Assembly: GCF_019799925.1 (NCBI RefSeq)
Contig: NZ_JABGCG010000004.1
Coordinates: 372,001 to 436,000 of the forward strand
Source of the DNA: Blastococcus sp. CPCC 205250
GTDB taxonomy: Bacteria; Actinomycetota; Actinomycetes; Mycobacteriales; Geodermatophilaceae
DNA: 64,000 nt
Reading direction: 5' to 3'
Below, piece after piece: positions 9,192 to 17,870 of the stretch. The position numbers and the translations under genes are program-made. Position 1 is the stretch's first letter. The number at the start of each line of letters is the position of its first letter. The notes below the pieces were generated by a model. That model made no database searches and was not told the origin of the DNA. It was given only the letters and a program-made list of their open reading frames with translations.

Positions 9192-10405
9192 GACCTCGGG
9201 AGGTCCTCTCCGGGAGCCGGGGTGGGCAGCCACGAGCCGAGACGGCCGGGTGCGCAGCGCCCCTGGGGATCGAGCCGGCGGGCGAGCGAGCGCAGCAGCC
9301 CGACCGACGACGGGGACGGGCCGAGGGGGTCGACGTGTGCGTCGACCGCGGCGGGGCGGTCGCGCAGCAGCACGCTGCCGCCCAGTGCGAGCACCCGCTC
9401 CCGCCAGGCGGCGACGGCGAGGCCCACCGCCTCCGGGTCCCCGTCGAACCGGGCGGTGTGCAGGCCCAGCGCCGGCCGGGAGGTCAGCATGGTCCGGACC
9501 CCGGCGGCAGCGCCCGCCTGCTCCAGCTCGTGCGCCACGTCGGCGGTGACGCTGGGCCGCGTCCCCGCGGCGGCCACGGTGCTCCCCTCCCCCGCCTGCC
9601 GCTCGGCGTCGGCGAGCCGGGACCAGACCGCGTCCTCGTCCGGGCCGGTGGACCAGCCGGCTCCCGCACCGAGCAGCTCCAGCGCGGTCGCGCGCCTGCC
9701 CTCGACGCCGGCCGGGGTGCCCTCGAAGCGGACGGCGAGGGTGCCGCCGTCGGCGTCGGTCCAGTCCACGGCCGCCGGCTCCAGCGCGGACGCGCGCAGC
9801 CGCAGCGCCAGCTCGGTGGCCCGGTCGGCCGGGACGGCGACGATCGCGGTGCCGCTCGCCGAGGGCACGGGGTGCAGGCGGAGGACCACCTCGGCGACGA
9901 GCCCCAGGGTGCCCAGCGAGCCGTACAGCAGCTTGGGCAGGTCGTAGCCGGCGACGTTCTTGATCACCTTGCCGCCGCCACGGGCGACGATGCCGTCGGG
10001 CAGCACCACGGTGATCCCGATGACGAGGTCGCGCAGCGCGCCGTAGCGCAGCCGCCGCGGGCCGGAGTCGCCGGTCGCCAGCAACCCGCCGACGGTGGCG
10101 CCCGATCCCTCGCTCGCCGGGTCGAGCGCCAGCCACTGGCCCTGCTCCCGGAGCAGCTCCTGCAGGTCCCGCAGCGGCATGCCGGCACCCACGGCGACGG
10201 TCATGTCCGCCGGCTCGTGGGACAGCACCCGGGACAGCCCGGACGTGTCGACCACGACGGCGGGGTCGACCGGGCGTCCGGCCCATCCCTGCTTGGTGCC
10301 CGCGCCGCGGAACAGCAGCGGCCCGTCGGAGTCGCGCAGCAGCTCGGCCGCCTCGGCGACGGTGGCCGGCCGCTCGACGACGGCCGTGTCGTCGATGTGC
10401 GTCAC
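9188..10405 (-). CDS. glcE: Glycolate oxidase FAD-binding subunit GlcE
   Basis: This 405-residue FAD-binding (PCMH-type) subunit belongs to the three-part glycolate oxidase. It shows the FAD-domain segments LLFRGAGTKQGW near the N-terminus and VGGLLATGDSGPRRLRYG around residue 105. It is shorter than GlcD, as usual for GlcE. The start is GTG at 10405 with TGAGGAG upstream, seven bases after the glcD stop. Its own stop overlaps the glcF start. The complex acts at the membrane face, oxidising glycolate to glyoxylate. Confidence 0.92.
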   Translation of the reverse strand: MTHIDDTAVVERPATVAEAAELLRDSDGPLLFRGAGTKQGWAGRPVDPAVVVDTSGLSRVLSHEPADMTVAVGAGMPLRDLQELLREQGQWLALDPASEGSGATVGGLLATGDSGPRRLRYGALRDLVIGITVVLPDGIVARGGGKVIKNVAGYDLPKLLYGSLGTLGLVAEVVLRLHPVPSASGTAIVAVPADRATELALRLRASALEPAAVDWTDADGGTLAVRFEGTPAGVEGRRATALELLGAGAGWSTGPDEDAVWSRLADAERQAGEGSTVAAAGTRPSVTADVAHELEQAGAAAGVRTMLTSRPALGLHTARFDGDPEAVGLAVAAWRERVLALGGSVLLRDRPAAVDAHVDPLGPSPSSVGLLRSLARRLDPQGRCAPGRLGSWLPTPAPGEDLPRS

Positions 10406-10412
10406 GTGCTCC

Positions 10413-11921
10413 TCACATCCGCTCGATGAGGCCCGCTGCCTCCAGCGGGTGCGGCCGGTACGGGCCGGGTCGCTCGCCGCACAGCCGCGGGGTGGGGAGC
10501 ACCTTCCCCGGGTTGCAGATGCCCTGCGGGTCGAACGCCGCGCGTACGCGCGCCATGACCGTGAGGTCGTCCGGTCCGAACATCGCCGTCATCGAGCAGG
10601 CCTTGTCACTGCCCACGCCGTGCTCGCCGGTGATCGACCCGCCCTGCTCCACGCACAGCTCGACGATGGCGGTGGCCAGGTGCTCGGCCCGCTCGGCCTC
10701 CCCGGCCACCGCGCCGTTGTAGAGCACCAGGGGGTGCAGGTTGCCGTCGCCGGCGTGGAAGACGTTGGCCACCCGCAGGCCGGCTGCGTCCGACATCTCG
10801 CGGATCCGGGTCAGCGTGCTGCCGAGCTTCGTCCGCGGGATGACGCCGTCCTGCACGAAGTAGTCGGGGCTGATCCGGCCCATCGCGGCGAAGGCGGCCT
10901 TGCGGCCCTTCCAGATGCGCGCGCGCTCCTGGGCGTCGTCGGCGACCCGGAGGTTCGTCGTGCCGTTGCGGCGGCAGATCGCCTGCACCTGCGCGAACTC
11001 CTCGTCCACCTCGACGGCGACCCCGTCCAGCTCGACGACGAGCGCGGCCTGGCAGCCCAGCGTGTAACCGGCCTGCACGGCCTTCTCACAGGCCTGGATC
11101 GCGAGCTCGTCGAGCATCTCGACGGCGGCGGGGACGATGCCGGCCGCGACGATGTCGCTGACCGCGTTGCCCGCGGCCTCCGCGTCGGGGAAGTCGGCGA
11201 CGAGCGTGCGCACCGCCTCGGGACGGCGCAGCAGCCGCACCGTGACCTCGGTGACGATGCCCAGCGTGCCCTCGGAGCCGAGGACGACCGCCCGCAGGTC
11301 GGGCCCGACCTGGTCCGGGGCGTCCCCGCCCAGGGTGACCACGTCGCCGTCCGGGGTGACGAAGGTCAGTGCCAGCACGTGGTTGGTGGTGAAGCCGTAC
11401 TTGAGGCAGTGCGCCCCGCCGGAGTTCTCCGCGACGTTGCCGCCGATCGTGCAGACCACCTGGCTGGAGGGGTCGGGGGCGAAGTACAGGTCGTGCTGGG
11501 CCACCGCCGCGGAGATCCCGGCGTTGGTGACCCCGGGCTGGACGACGGCGCGCTGGTCGGCGACGTCCACCGACAGGACCGACCGCATCCGGGCCAGGCC
11601 GATGACGACGCCGTCGGCCACCGGGAGGGCGCCGCCGGACAGGCCGGTGCCGGCGCCGCGGGCGACGAAGGGGATCCGGTCCCGCGCGCACAGCCGGACG
11701 ACGGCCGCGGCCTCCTCGGTGGTGGCCGGGAGGACGACGAGCGCCGGGACGACGCGGTACCCGGTCAGCCCGTCGCACTCGTAGGTGCGCAGCTGGGCCG
11801 GCTCGGAGATCAGCCCGCCCTCGCCGACCAGCGCGGCGACCTCGCGGCGGAAGGCCGTGGTCACCTCGCCGCCGCCGGTCCAGGCCACGAGGCCCCGGTA
11901 CTCCTCGGTGTACGCCGTCAT
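10413..11921 (-). CDS. glcD: Glycolate oxidase FAD-linked subunit GlcD
   Basis: This 502-residue FAD-linked oxidase is the catalytic subunit of glycolate oxidase. Visible segments are the FAD-binding PFVARGAGTGLSGGALP, GGNVAENSGGAHCLKYG and the C-terminal GEHGVGSDKA. The ATG at 11921 has AGGGAGA just upstream; longer readings further right are antisense noise. It is the first gene of the operon glcD-glcE-glcF-glcB-glcG, which is tightly spaced over 7 kb. A LacI-type palindrome lies 110-123 bp upstream. D-lactate dehydrogenases are close relatives, but the GlcE/GlcF partners support glycolate. Confidence 0.93.
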   Translation of the reverse strand: MTAYTEEYRGLVAWTGGGEVTTAFRREVAALVGEGGLISEPAQLRTYECDGLTGYRVVPALVVLPATTEEAAAVVRLCARDRIPFVARGAGTGLSGGALPVADGVVIGLARMRSVLSVDVADQRAVVQPGVTNAGISAAVAQHDLYFAPDPSSQVVCTIGGNVAENSGGAHCLKYGFTTNHVLALTFVTPDGDVVTLGGDAPDQVGPDLRAVVLGSEGTLGIVTEVTVRLLRRPEAVRTLVADFPDAEAAGNAVSDIVAAGIVPAAVEMLDELAIQACEKAVQAGYTLGCQAALVVELDGVAVEVDEEFAQVQAICRRNGTTNLRVADDAQERARIWKGRKAAFAAMGRISPDYFVQDGVIPRTKLGSTLTRIREMSDAAGLRVANVFHAGDGNLHPLVLYNGAVAGEAERAEHLATAIVELCVEQGGSITGEHGVGSDKACSMTAMFGPDDLTVMARVRAAFDPQGICNPGKVLPTPRLCGERPGPYRPHPLEAAGLIERM

Positions 11922-12030
11922 GTCTCCCTGCCCCCGACTGGCCCGCATGGATCGGGCGGTGACCCAGCCCCACCAGGATCGGCGTGCAGGGGCGCGCTTG
12001 TCGACCATGCTCCCGGGCGTCCGCAGGGGT

Positions 12031-12044
12031 GGAAACCGGTTGCC
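12031..12044. promoter_or_regulatory. LacI-type operator C (glc operon)
   Basis: GGAAACCGGTTGCC matches the window consensus GGCAACCGGTTGCC at 13 of 14 positions. As at site A, a second TTGCC follows exactly ten bases downstream (12050-12054). It lies in front of glcD. Confidence 0.7.
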
Positions 12045-12155
12045 ACTTCTTGCCGCCCCTGTCCTGGCACCAGCTGCGCCTCCCGGCGCGCCCGCGACCC
12101 GATCGGCGTACTCGCCCAACCGTGGGCCTCGCACCCTGCGAGACACCGTTACGCT

Positions 12156-12169
12156 GTCAACCGGATGCA
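12156..12169. promoter_or_regulatory. LacI-type operator D (autoregulatory candidate)
   Basis: GTCAACCGGATGCA is a weaker version of the same palindrome, lying about 140 bp upstream of the LacI gene itself. The rest of 11922-12306 shows no gene. Confidence 0.5.
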
Positions 12170-12306
12170 CGCCCCGGTCGCCCGCTGGCCGGAGGCGACC
12201 GATCGTCGGGCGCTGCGGGTCGTCCACGGAGGTCACCTCCGCAGGCCGGCCACGAGGTGCGCCGGGACGATGCACGAGGTCGTAGAGGCGGCCGGAACGG
12301 ACTGGG

Positions 12307-13335
12307 GTGGCGGAGAAGCGGCAAGTCGCCAGGACGTCCGCCGGCCGCGGCCAGCCGCCGGTGACCATCTACGACGTCGCCCGGCTGAGCGGGGTGAGCC
12401 CCTCGACGGTCTCGCGGGCGCTCAACATGCCCGGGCGGCTCAGCGCCACGACGGAGAAGCGCATCCGGGAGGTCGCCGAGGCGGTCGGCTACCGCCTCAA
12501 CCCCATGGCGCGGGCGCTGCCGACCGGCCGGACGCACACCGTCGGACTGCTCCTGGCCGAGATGACGAACCCCGTGTACCTGGACCTGGTCCGCAGCGTC
12601 GGACGGGCCGCGACGAGCCGTGGGTACAACCTGATCCTCGCCGAGTCCGTGGAGTCGGGGGACCCGGAGAACGAGACCGCTCAGCGGCTCCTCAACTCCG
12701 TCGACGGGCTGATCCTGGCGTCGACCGGCCTCAACAACGCGCAGATCTGCACGCTGGCCGAGCGCAAGCCGCTGTTCGTGGTGAACCGCAAGGTGCGGGG
12801 CGTCCCCGGAGTCGTGCCCGACCTGGTGCCGGGCATCCGCGCCGCACTCGACCACCTCGGGGAGCTGGGACACCGCTCGCTGGCCTACCTCGCCGGGCCG
12901 CCGACGTCGTGGATGAGCCGGCATCGAGCGAGCGTGCTGGAGTCGGAGGCCGGTGCCCGCGGGATGACCGTCAGCAAGGTCAAGCGCCCGGTCCAGGGAC
13001 CGGGGGCCGGGGCTGCGGCACTCCGCGAGATCGAGGCGACCGGGGCGTCGGCGGCACTGGTCTTCAACGGCCTCATGGCGACCGACCTGCTCGGGGCGTG
13101 CCAGGGAGCCGGCGTCGGGGTCCCGTCGGAACTGAGCCTGGTCGCGTTCGAGGACATCTTCGGTGCGGCCTTCACGTCCCCGCCGCTCACGGTGATCCGC
13201 ACACCGCTGGGCTCCCTGGGGCACGAGGCAGCTCGTCGTCTCGTCGCGGTGCTCGAGAACGAGGTGGACGCGGACGCGACACCGTTGTCCACCGAGTTCG
13301 TGCTCCGCGGTTCCACGGCGCCGCCTCGCAGCTGA
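12307..13335 (+). CDS. LacI-family transcriptional regulator
   Basis: This 342-residue repressor-type protein has a LacI helix-turn-helix at residues 19-40 (VTIYDVARLSGVSPSTVSRA), a hinge helix around NPMARAL and a periplasmic-binding-protein-like effector domain ending in TEFVLRGS. The start chosen is GTG at 12307. GTG at 12361 would begin directly at VTIYDVA and is possible. It sits between the glc operon and the 6-phosphogluconate dehydrogenase gene, amid five copies of one palindrome. It is therefore the likely regulator of the glc operon, the reductase/hydrolase pair, the hydroxyacid dehydrogenase unit and gnd. The effector is unknown; a hydroxyacid or sugar acid is likely. Confidence 0.9.
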   Translation: MAEKRQVARTSAGRGQPPVTIYDVARLSGVSPSTVSRALNMPGRLSATTEKRIREVAEAVGYRLNPMARALPTGRTHTVGLLLAEMTNPVYLDLVRSVGRAATSRGYNLILAESVESGDPENETAQRLLNSVDGLILASTGLNNAQICTLAERKPLFVVNRKVRGVPGVVPDLVPGIRAALDHLGELGHRSLAYLAGPPTSWMSRHRASVLESEAGARGMTVSKVKRPVQGPGAGAAALREIEATGASAALVFNGLMATDLLGACQGAGVGVPSELSLVAFEDIFGAAFTSPPLTVIRTPLGSLGHEAARRLVAVLENEVDADATPLSTEFVLRGSTAPPRS

Positions 13336-13386
13336 GCAGCCCGGCCGTCCTCTCCCCCAGAGGGACGCGATGCCCCGCCCCGACGT

Positions 13387-13410
13387 CGGCCCGGCCGGCC
13401 GCCCGGGCCG
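13387..13410. terminator. Possible terminator hairpin between convergent genes
   Basis: CGGCCCGG and its complement CCGGGCCG flank an eight-base loop, between the LacI gene end (13335) and the gnd end (13413). Confidence 0.5.
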
Positions 13411-13412
13411 GG

Positions 13413-14879
13413 TCAGTGGGTGGAGGGGACCGTGGCGATCTCGCTGCGGTCGCCGGACCAGAGGGTGTGGAAGACGCCGTCGGCGTCGCTACGCCGGTAG
13501 GTGTGCGCGCCGAAGAAGTCCCGCTGGCCCTGGATGAGGGCGGCCGGCAGCCGCTCGGAGGCCAGGGAGTCGTAGTAGGCCAGGGCCGAGGCGAAGCCGG
13601 GCACCGGGACGCCGGACAGTGCCGCGGTGGACACGATGCGCCGCCAGGCCGCCTCGCCGGCGGCGACGGCGTCGGCGAAGTAGGCGTCGGCCAGCAGGGT
13701 CGCCAGGTCCGGCTGACGCCGGTAGGCCTCGACGACCCGGTTGAGGAACCGGGCGCGGATGATGCAGCCGCCGCGCCAGATGGTGGCGACCTCCCCCAGG
13801 TCGATGTCCCAGTCGTGGGCCTGGGCGCCGGCGACGATGGCGTCGAAGCCCTGGGCGTAGGCGACCACCTTGGAGGCGTACAGCGCCGCCCGGACGTCGT
13901 CGGCGAACCCGTCGTACGCCTCCTGCACCGGTGGGCGGTGCTGCACCGTCTGCCGCACCGCGGCCCGCTGCTCGGGCTTGCTGGACACCGCCCGGGCGAA
14001 CACCGCCTCGCCGATGCCCGACACCGGCACGCCCAGCCCGACGGCGGTCTGCACCGTCCACACGCCGGTGCCCTTGGAGCCGGCCTGGTCCACGATCACG
14101 TCGACCAGCGGGCCACCGGTGCGTGCGTCGGTCTGCCGGAGCACCTCGGCGGTGATCTCGATCAGGTAGGACTCGAGGTCGCCGGTGTTCCACTCGGCGA
14201 ACACGTCGGCGATGGCCGGCACGTCCAGCCGGCCGACCCGGCGCAGCAGGTCGTAGGCCTCGGCGATCAACTGCATGTCGGCGTACTCGATGCCGTTGTG
14301 CACCATCTTCACGAAGTGCCCGGCGCCGTCGGTGCCCACGTGGGTGACGCACGGGCGCCCCTCGACGACGGCGGCGATCGACTCGAGGATCGGCCCCAGC
14401 GTCCGGTAGGCCTCGGCCGATCCGCCGGGCATGATCGACGGGCCGCGCAGCGCGCCCTCCTCGCCGCCGGAGATCCCCGCCCCGACGAAGTCCAGGCCGC
14501 GCTCCCGCAGCTCGCGCTCGCGACGGATGGTGTCGCGGAAGTCCGCGTTGCCGCCGTCGACGATGATGTCGCCGGGCTCGAACCGCGCCGCCAGCTGCTC
14601 GATCACCGCGTCCGTGCCCGGGCCGGCCTGCACCATGATGATCGCCGTCCGCGGCCGGGCCAGGGAGGCGACGAACTCGTCGGCCGAGTCCGCGGCCACG
14701 AACCCCGTCTCGGGGAACTGCTCGACCAGCGCGCGGGTCCGCTCCGGGGACCGGTTCCACACGGCGACCGTGTTGCCTTCGCGCCCGGCGAGGTTGCGGG
14801 CCAGGTTCGCGCCCATAACCGCCAGCCCGACGACACCGATGTTGGCCTGCGCGGTGATCTGCTGTCCTGTGTCGCTCAT
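13413..14879 (-). CDS. gnd: 6-phosphogluconate dehydrogenase, decarboxylating
   Basis: This 488-residue protein oxidises 6-phosphogluconate to ribulose 5-phosphate and CO2 with NAD(P). The nucleotide-binding segment GVVGLAVMGANLARN spans residues 15-29, and the active-site region HFVKMVHNGIEYADMQ is present. Length matches the long GndA-type enzymes. The ATG at 14879 follows GGAGGA seven bases away; the longer reading to 14936 lacks a ribosome-binding site and would run over the operator. A LacI-type palindrome lies only 42-55 bp upstream, placing this enzyme in the same apparent regulon as the glc operon. Confidence 0.94.
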   Translation of the reverse strand: MSDTGQQITAQANIGVVGLAVMGANLARNLAGREGNTVAVWNRSPERTRALVEQFPETGFVAADSADEFVASLARPRTAIIMVQAGPGTDAVIEQLAARFEPGDIIVDGGNADFRDTIRRERELRERGLDFVGAGISGGEEGALRGPSIMPGGSAEAYRTLGPILESIAAVVEGRPCVTHVGTDGAGHFVKMVHNGIEYADMQLIAEAYDLLRRVGRLDVPAIADVFAEWNTGDLESYLIEITAEVLRQTDARTGGPLVDVIVDQAGSKGTGVWTVQTAVGLGVPVSGIGEAVFARAVSSKPEQRAAVRQTVQHRPPVQEAYDGFADDVRAALYASKVVAYAQGFDAIVAGAQAHDWDIDLGEVATIWRGGCIIRARFLNRVVEAYRRQPDLATLLADAYFADAVAAGEAAWRRIVSTAALSGVPVPGFASALAYYDSLASERLPAALIQGQRDFFGAHTYRRSDADGVFHTLWSGDRSEIATVPSTH

Positions 14880-14920
14880 GTCGTCCTCCGTGGCGGCGTG
14901 GCTGCCCACCCTAGCCGGTT

Positions 14921-14934
14921 GGCTACCGGTTGCC
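14921..14934. promoter_or_regulatory. LacI-type operator E (gnd)
   Basis: GGCTACCGGTTGCC matches the consensus palindrome at 13 of 14 positions. An overlapping imperfect copy (TAGCCGGTTGGC) sits at 14912-14923. It is close to the gnd start, where a repressor would block transcription. Confidence 0.7.
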
Positions 14935-14999
14935 ATGACCGTCCGCGTGCGCCGGTCGTCGAGTCGATCCCGTCTGCCGAGGACCGAACGAGGGTGCCG

Positions 15000-15620
15000 C
15001 TACCGCAGGGTGACCCCGGCGCGGATCGCCAGGGTGACCAGCTGGGCCCGGTCCCGAGCGCCCAGCTTCGCCATCGCCCGGTTCGCACGCGTCGTGACCG
15101 TGCGGCGAGACCGGGAAGCGCTCGGCGATCTCCGCGTTGTCCAGGCCAGCGACGACGGCCTCGACCACCTCCCGCTCGCGCGGCGCAGCTCCGCGAACCG
15201 GGCAGCGAGCACGGGATCCACGGGGACCACCCGCTCGTCGACCACGTGGTCGACGACCGCGCTGACCGTCCTCGGGGCCGGCGGCCGGCCACCCGAGGCG
15301 CCACCTGCAGGACCGCGTCGGTCAGCTCCCCGGGGGCCGGCACCCTTGCCGAGGAAGGCGTCGGCACCGGCACGGAGCGCCGCCAGCACGTTCTCGTCCT
15401 GGTCGGAGGTGGTTGAGCACGAGGATCCGCAGGACCTCCGCCGGCCGGGTCAGCCGGGTCCTCCGGGTGGCCTCGACGCCGTCGATGCCCGGCATCCGGA
15501 TGTCCATGAGCCCCACGTCCGGCTGCACGGTCTCCAGCTGCCGCAGCACGCCCAGCCCGTCTCCGGCCTCGGCCACCACCTCGATCTCGGGGTGGGCGCC
15601 GAGGATCGTGCGCAGCCCAT
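15000..15620 (-). pseudogene. Decayed LuxR/NarL-type response regulator
   Basis: Pieces of one response regulator appear in order but in three frames. There is a receiver segment with VQPDVGLMDIRMPGIDGVEA, then AGADAFLGKGA, then ELTDAVLQVA, then a linker, then VEAVVAGLDNAEIAERF, and finally ANRAMAKLGARDRAQLVTLA with the C-terminal DNA-binding helices. Several frameshifts are needed to join them. The first twenty or so receiver residues, including the acidic pair, are missing, because homology begins right at the end of the neighbouring membrane-protein gene. No sensor kinase gene is nearby. Sequencing errors could explain one shift but hardly all. Confidence 0.8.
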
Positions 15621-15621
15621 C

Positions 15622-17742
15622 TCAGAGCTGGGCGCCGGCCAGCGCCGGGCGCTCCTCGTCGTCCCGGCCGGCGACGGCCTCGACGGCCTCGGCAGCCGCC
15701 GCGTCCCGCCGCGCCTGCCACCGGTCGACCAGCAGGTTCAGCCCGATCCCCACGAGCCCCCAGACCACGATGACCAGGAGGTTGTGCCAGACCCCGCCGC
15801 CGCCGAAGTAGACCAGGGACCGGGCGGTGTCCACGGCCGCGGGGAGCGGGAGGAGGTCCTGCAGGTCGCGGAAGAAGCCGGGGACCATGTACACCGACAG
15901 CCCCCCGCCGGAGGCGGGCACGCCGGCGAGCATGACCACCACCATGACCGGGACGATCGCCGCCAGGCCGAGCGTGCGGGTGAACGCTCCGGTCACGGCC
16001 GAGACCGCGAAGATGGTCACGGCGCCGAACCCGATCATCGCCAGTGCATGGCCGTTGACCGCACCGATGATCACGTCGAACAGGAACCACAGCCAGACGG
16101 CCATGCCGATGGCCCAGCCCCCGAGCAGCGGCAGGAACTGCCGCAGCCGGCGGACCTCGGGCGCCCCGCCGCGCAGCACGGCGAGCATCAGGAAGCCGGC
16201 CATGATCCAGGACATGCCGACGTAGAGGCTGTTGCTGCCCATGGTGTCGGTGTCGGTGAGCGGCGCGACGTCGGTCAGCGTCAGCGACATCTCGCTGCCC
16301 GCGGCGACCTGCTGGAAGATCGCCCGCACGGCGGTCTGCTGGCTGGCGCCGGCCGCCGAGGCGGAGAAGAGCGTGGCGTCGGCGCCCGGCGCGTCGGGCA
16401 GCGCGTACACGGCCACGATCTCCTGGTCGAGCAGGCGCTCCCGCTCCGCGGCCACCGACGAGCCGACCTCGACGTCGAGCACGCCGCCCAGATCGCCCTC
16501 CAGTCCCGTGGCCACCTGCTCGGCCGCGGGCCCGACCACGACGACGGGCAGGTCCCGGACGTCGGGCTGGTGCATGGCGGAGCTCATGACGCCCACCACG
16601 AGCACGAGGATCGCCAGCGGGAAGCCCGCAACCGCGGCGTAGCGGAACCGCAGCGAGCGCGGCGGCCCGCCGGCGAGTGCCGGCAGCGGCGCGTCGGGGT
16701 GGTCGACGACCGGGGCACCCGGGATCGCGGCACCGCGGCGGCGCTCGATCAGCAGGCCGAGCACGAGTGCACCGACCGCCCAGCAGACCAGGACCAGCAG
16801 GTGCCCGCCGACGCCGTCCCCGCCGAAGTACAGGATCGACCGCAGCGCCTCGCCGGCCGCCGGCAGCGGCAGCACCCCGTGCAAGAAGGCGAAGAAGCCG
16901 GGCATGACGTCGACCGACAGCGCCAGGTTCGACGCCGGCATGCCGAAGACGACGTAGAGCAGCATGCCCAGCAGGACCGCCAGCGGCCCGAGCACCTTCG
17001 TGAACAGCAGCTGGGTCAGTCCGACGGCACCGGTCGCCAGCATCCCGACGCCCAGGAACCCGAGGTAGTGGCCCTCCACGGCGCCCACGACCGGCCCGAG
17101 GAGCAGCCAGATGACCGTGCTGGTCGCGGCCGCCCAGCCGATGGCGACCGGGAGGAAGCGGCGCACCGACAGCAGGTGGGGCAGCGCCATCAGCATCAGG
17201 CTCAGCGGGACGTACCCGGCCAGCATCATGCCCATGGCGCCGAACAGGACGGCAGTGCCGGACGAGTCGCCCTCGGGCAGCGGCGCCACGTCGCGCGTCT
17301 CGATGGTCCAGTCCTCGGCGAGCGCGACCGGCGCCAGGAGTCCCTGTCCCGTGGCCGCCGCCGAGGGGCCGGCGGCCGAGGCCGTGTAGACGGTGGCGGT
17401 CGTCGAGGCGCCGACCGGGAGGACGAGGGCTCCGACCACCTCCCTGTCGCGCACCAGCGCGACCGCGTCGTCGGTGGACGCGACCACACGCACCTCCAGC
17501 GCGCCCTCGCCCGTCCCGGCCAGCGTCCGGACGGCGTCCTCGGCTGGCGCGCCGGTGCCCGCGACGGCCACCGGCAGCTCGTGCGGCTCGGGCGAGTGCA
17601 TCGTCCCGACGTACGTCGCGAACATCATCGTCACCATCACGAACGGCACCAGGAAGAGGAAGACGTAGCGAGCGATGCGCGTCTTCCGGTCCTCCTCCGG
17701 CTCACCACCGGCGACGGCGGTTCCGGTCGGCGTGGACTGCAT
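15622..17742 (-). CDS. Internally duplicated ABC-2/YhgE-like membrane protein
   Basis: This 706-residue integral membrane protein consists of two similar halves of about 350 residues. Each half has one N-terminal membrane helix, an extracytoplasmic domain of about 150 residues and a block of several helices. Matching segments include PGFFAFLHGVLPLPAA near residue 315 and PGFFRDLQDLLPLPAA near residue 660, each followed by RS(I/L)(L/V)YFGG. The layout resembles YhgE/Pip and ABC-2-type transporters, but no ATPase is nearby. The ATG at 17742 has GGGGGAG upstream. A divergent TetR gene and a 20-bp palindrome suggest drug- or lipid-responsive efflux control. The function is inferred. Confidence 0.75.
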   Translation of the reverse strand: MQSTPTGTAVAGGEPEEDRKTRIARYVFLFLVPFVMVTMMFATYVGTMHSPEPHELPVAVAGTGAPAEDAVRTLAGTGEGALEVRVVASTDDAVALVRDREVVGALVLPVGASTTATVYTASAAGPSAAATGQGLLAPVALAEDWTIETRDVAPLPEGDSSGTAVLFGAMGMMLAGYVPLSLMLMALPHLLSVRRFLPVAIGWAAATSTVIWLLLGPVVGAVEGHYLGFLGVGMLATGAVGLTQLLFTKVLGPLAVLLGMLLYVVFGMPASNLALSVDVMPGFFAFLHGVLPLPAAGEALRSILYFGGDGVGGHLLVLVCWAVGALVLGLLIERRRGAAIPGAPVVDHPDAPLPALAGGPPRSLRFRYAAVAGFPLAILVLVVGVMSSAMHQPDVRDLPVVVVGPAAEQVATGLEGDLGGVLDVEVGSSVAAERERLLDQEIVAVYALPDAPGADATLFSASAAGASQQTAVRAIFQQVAAGSEMSLTLTDVAPLTDTDTMGSNSLYVGMSWIMAGFLMLAVLRGGAPEVRRLRQFLPLLGGWAIGMAVWLWFLFDVIIGAVNGHALAMIGFGAVTIFAVSAVTGAFTRTLGLAAIVPVMVVVMLAGVPASGGGLSVYMVPGFFRDLQDLLPLPAAVDTARSLVYFGGGGVWHNLLVIVVWGLVGIGLNLLVDRWQARRDAAAAEAVEAVAGRDDEERPALAGAQL

Positions 17743-17792
17743 GCGGACTCCCCCAGGTCGGAACGGCTCCACCTCGGGGCCGACGACCACAG

Positions 17793-17812
17793 CGTAAGTC
17801 ACGTGGCTTACG
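17793..17812. promoter_or_regulatory. TetR operator between membrane protein and TetR genes
   Basis: CGTAAGTCACGTGGCTTACG is a 20-bp near-perfect palindrome. It sits 51 bp before the leftward membrane-protein start and 58 bp before the rightward TetR start, so binding would repress both. Confidence 0.8.
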
Positions 17813-17870
17813 GGGTGGGGTCCCTACGCTTTGACCTCGCTCACAGGAACAAGGCACGAGGAGGACCGCC

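Noticed and set aside
10095..15416. Very long open frame of 1773 codons on the plus strand
   Set aside because: It runs antisense across glcE, glcD and gnd and through the LacI region out of frame. The low-complexity Arg/Gly/His composition is typical of high-GC shadow frames.
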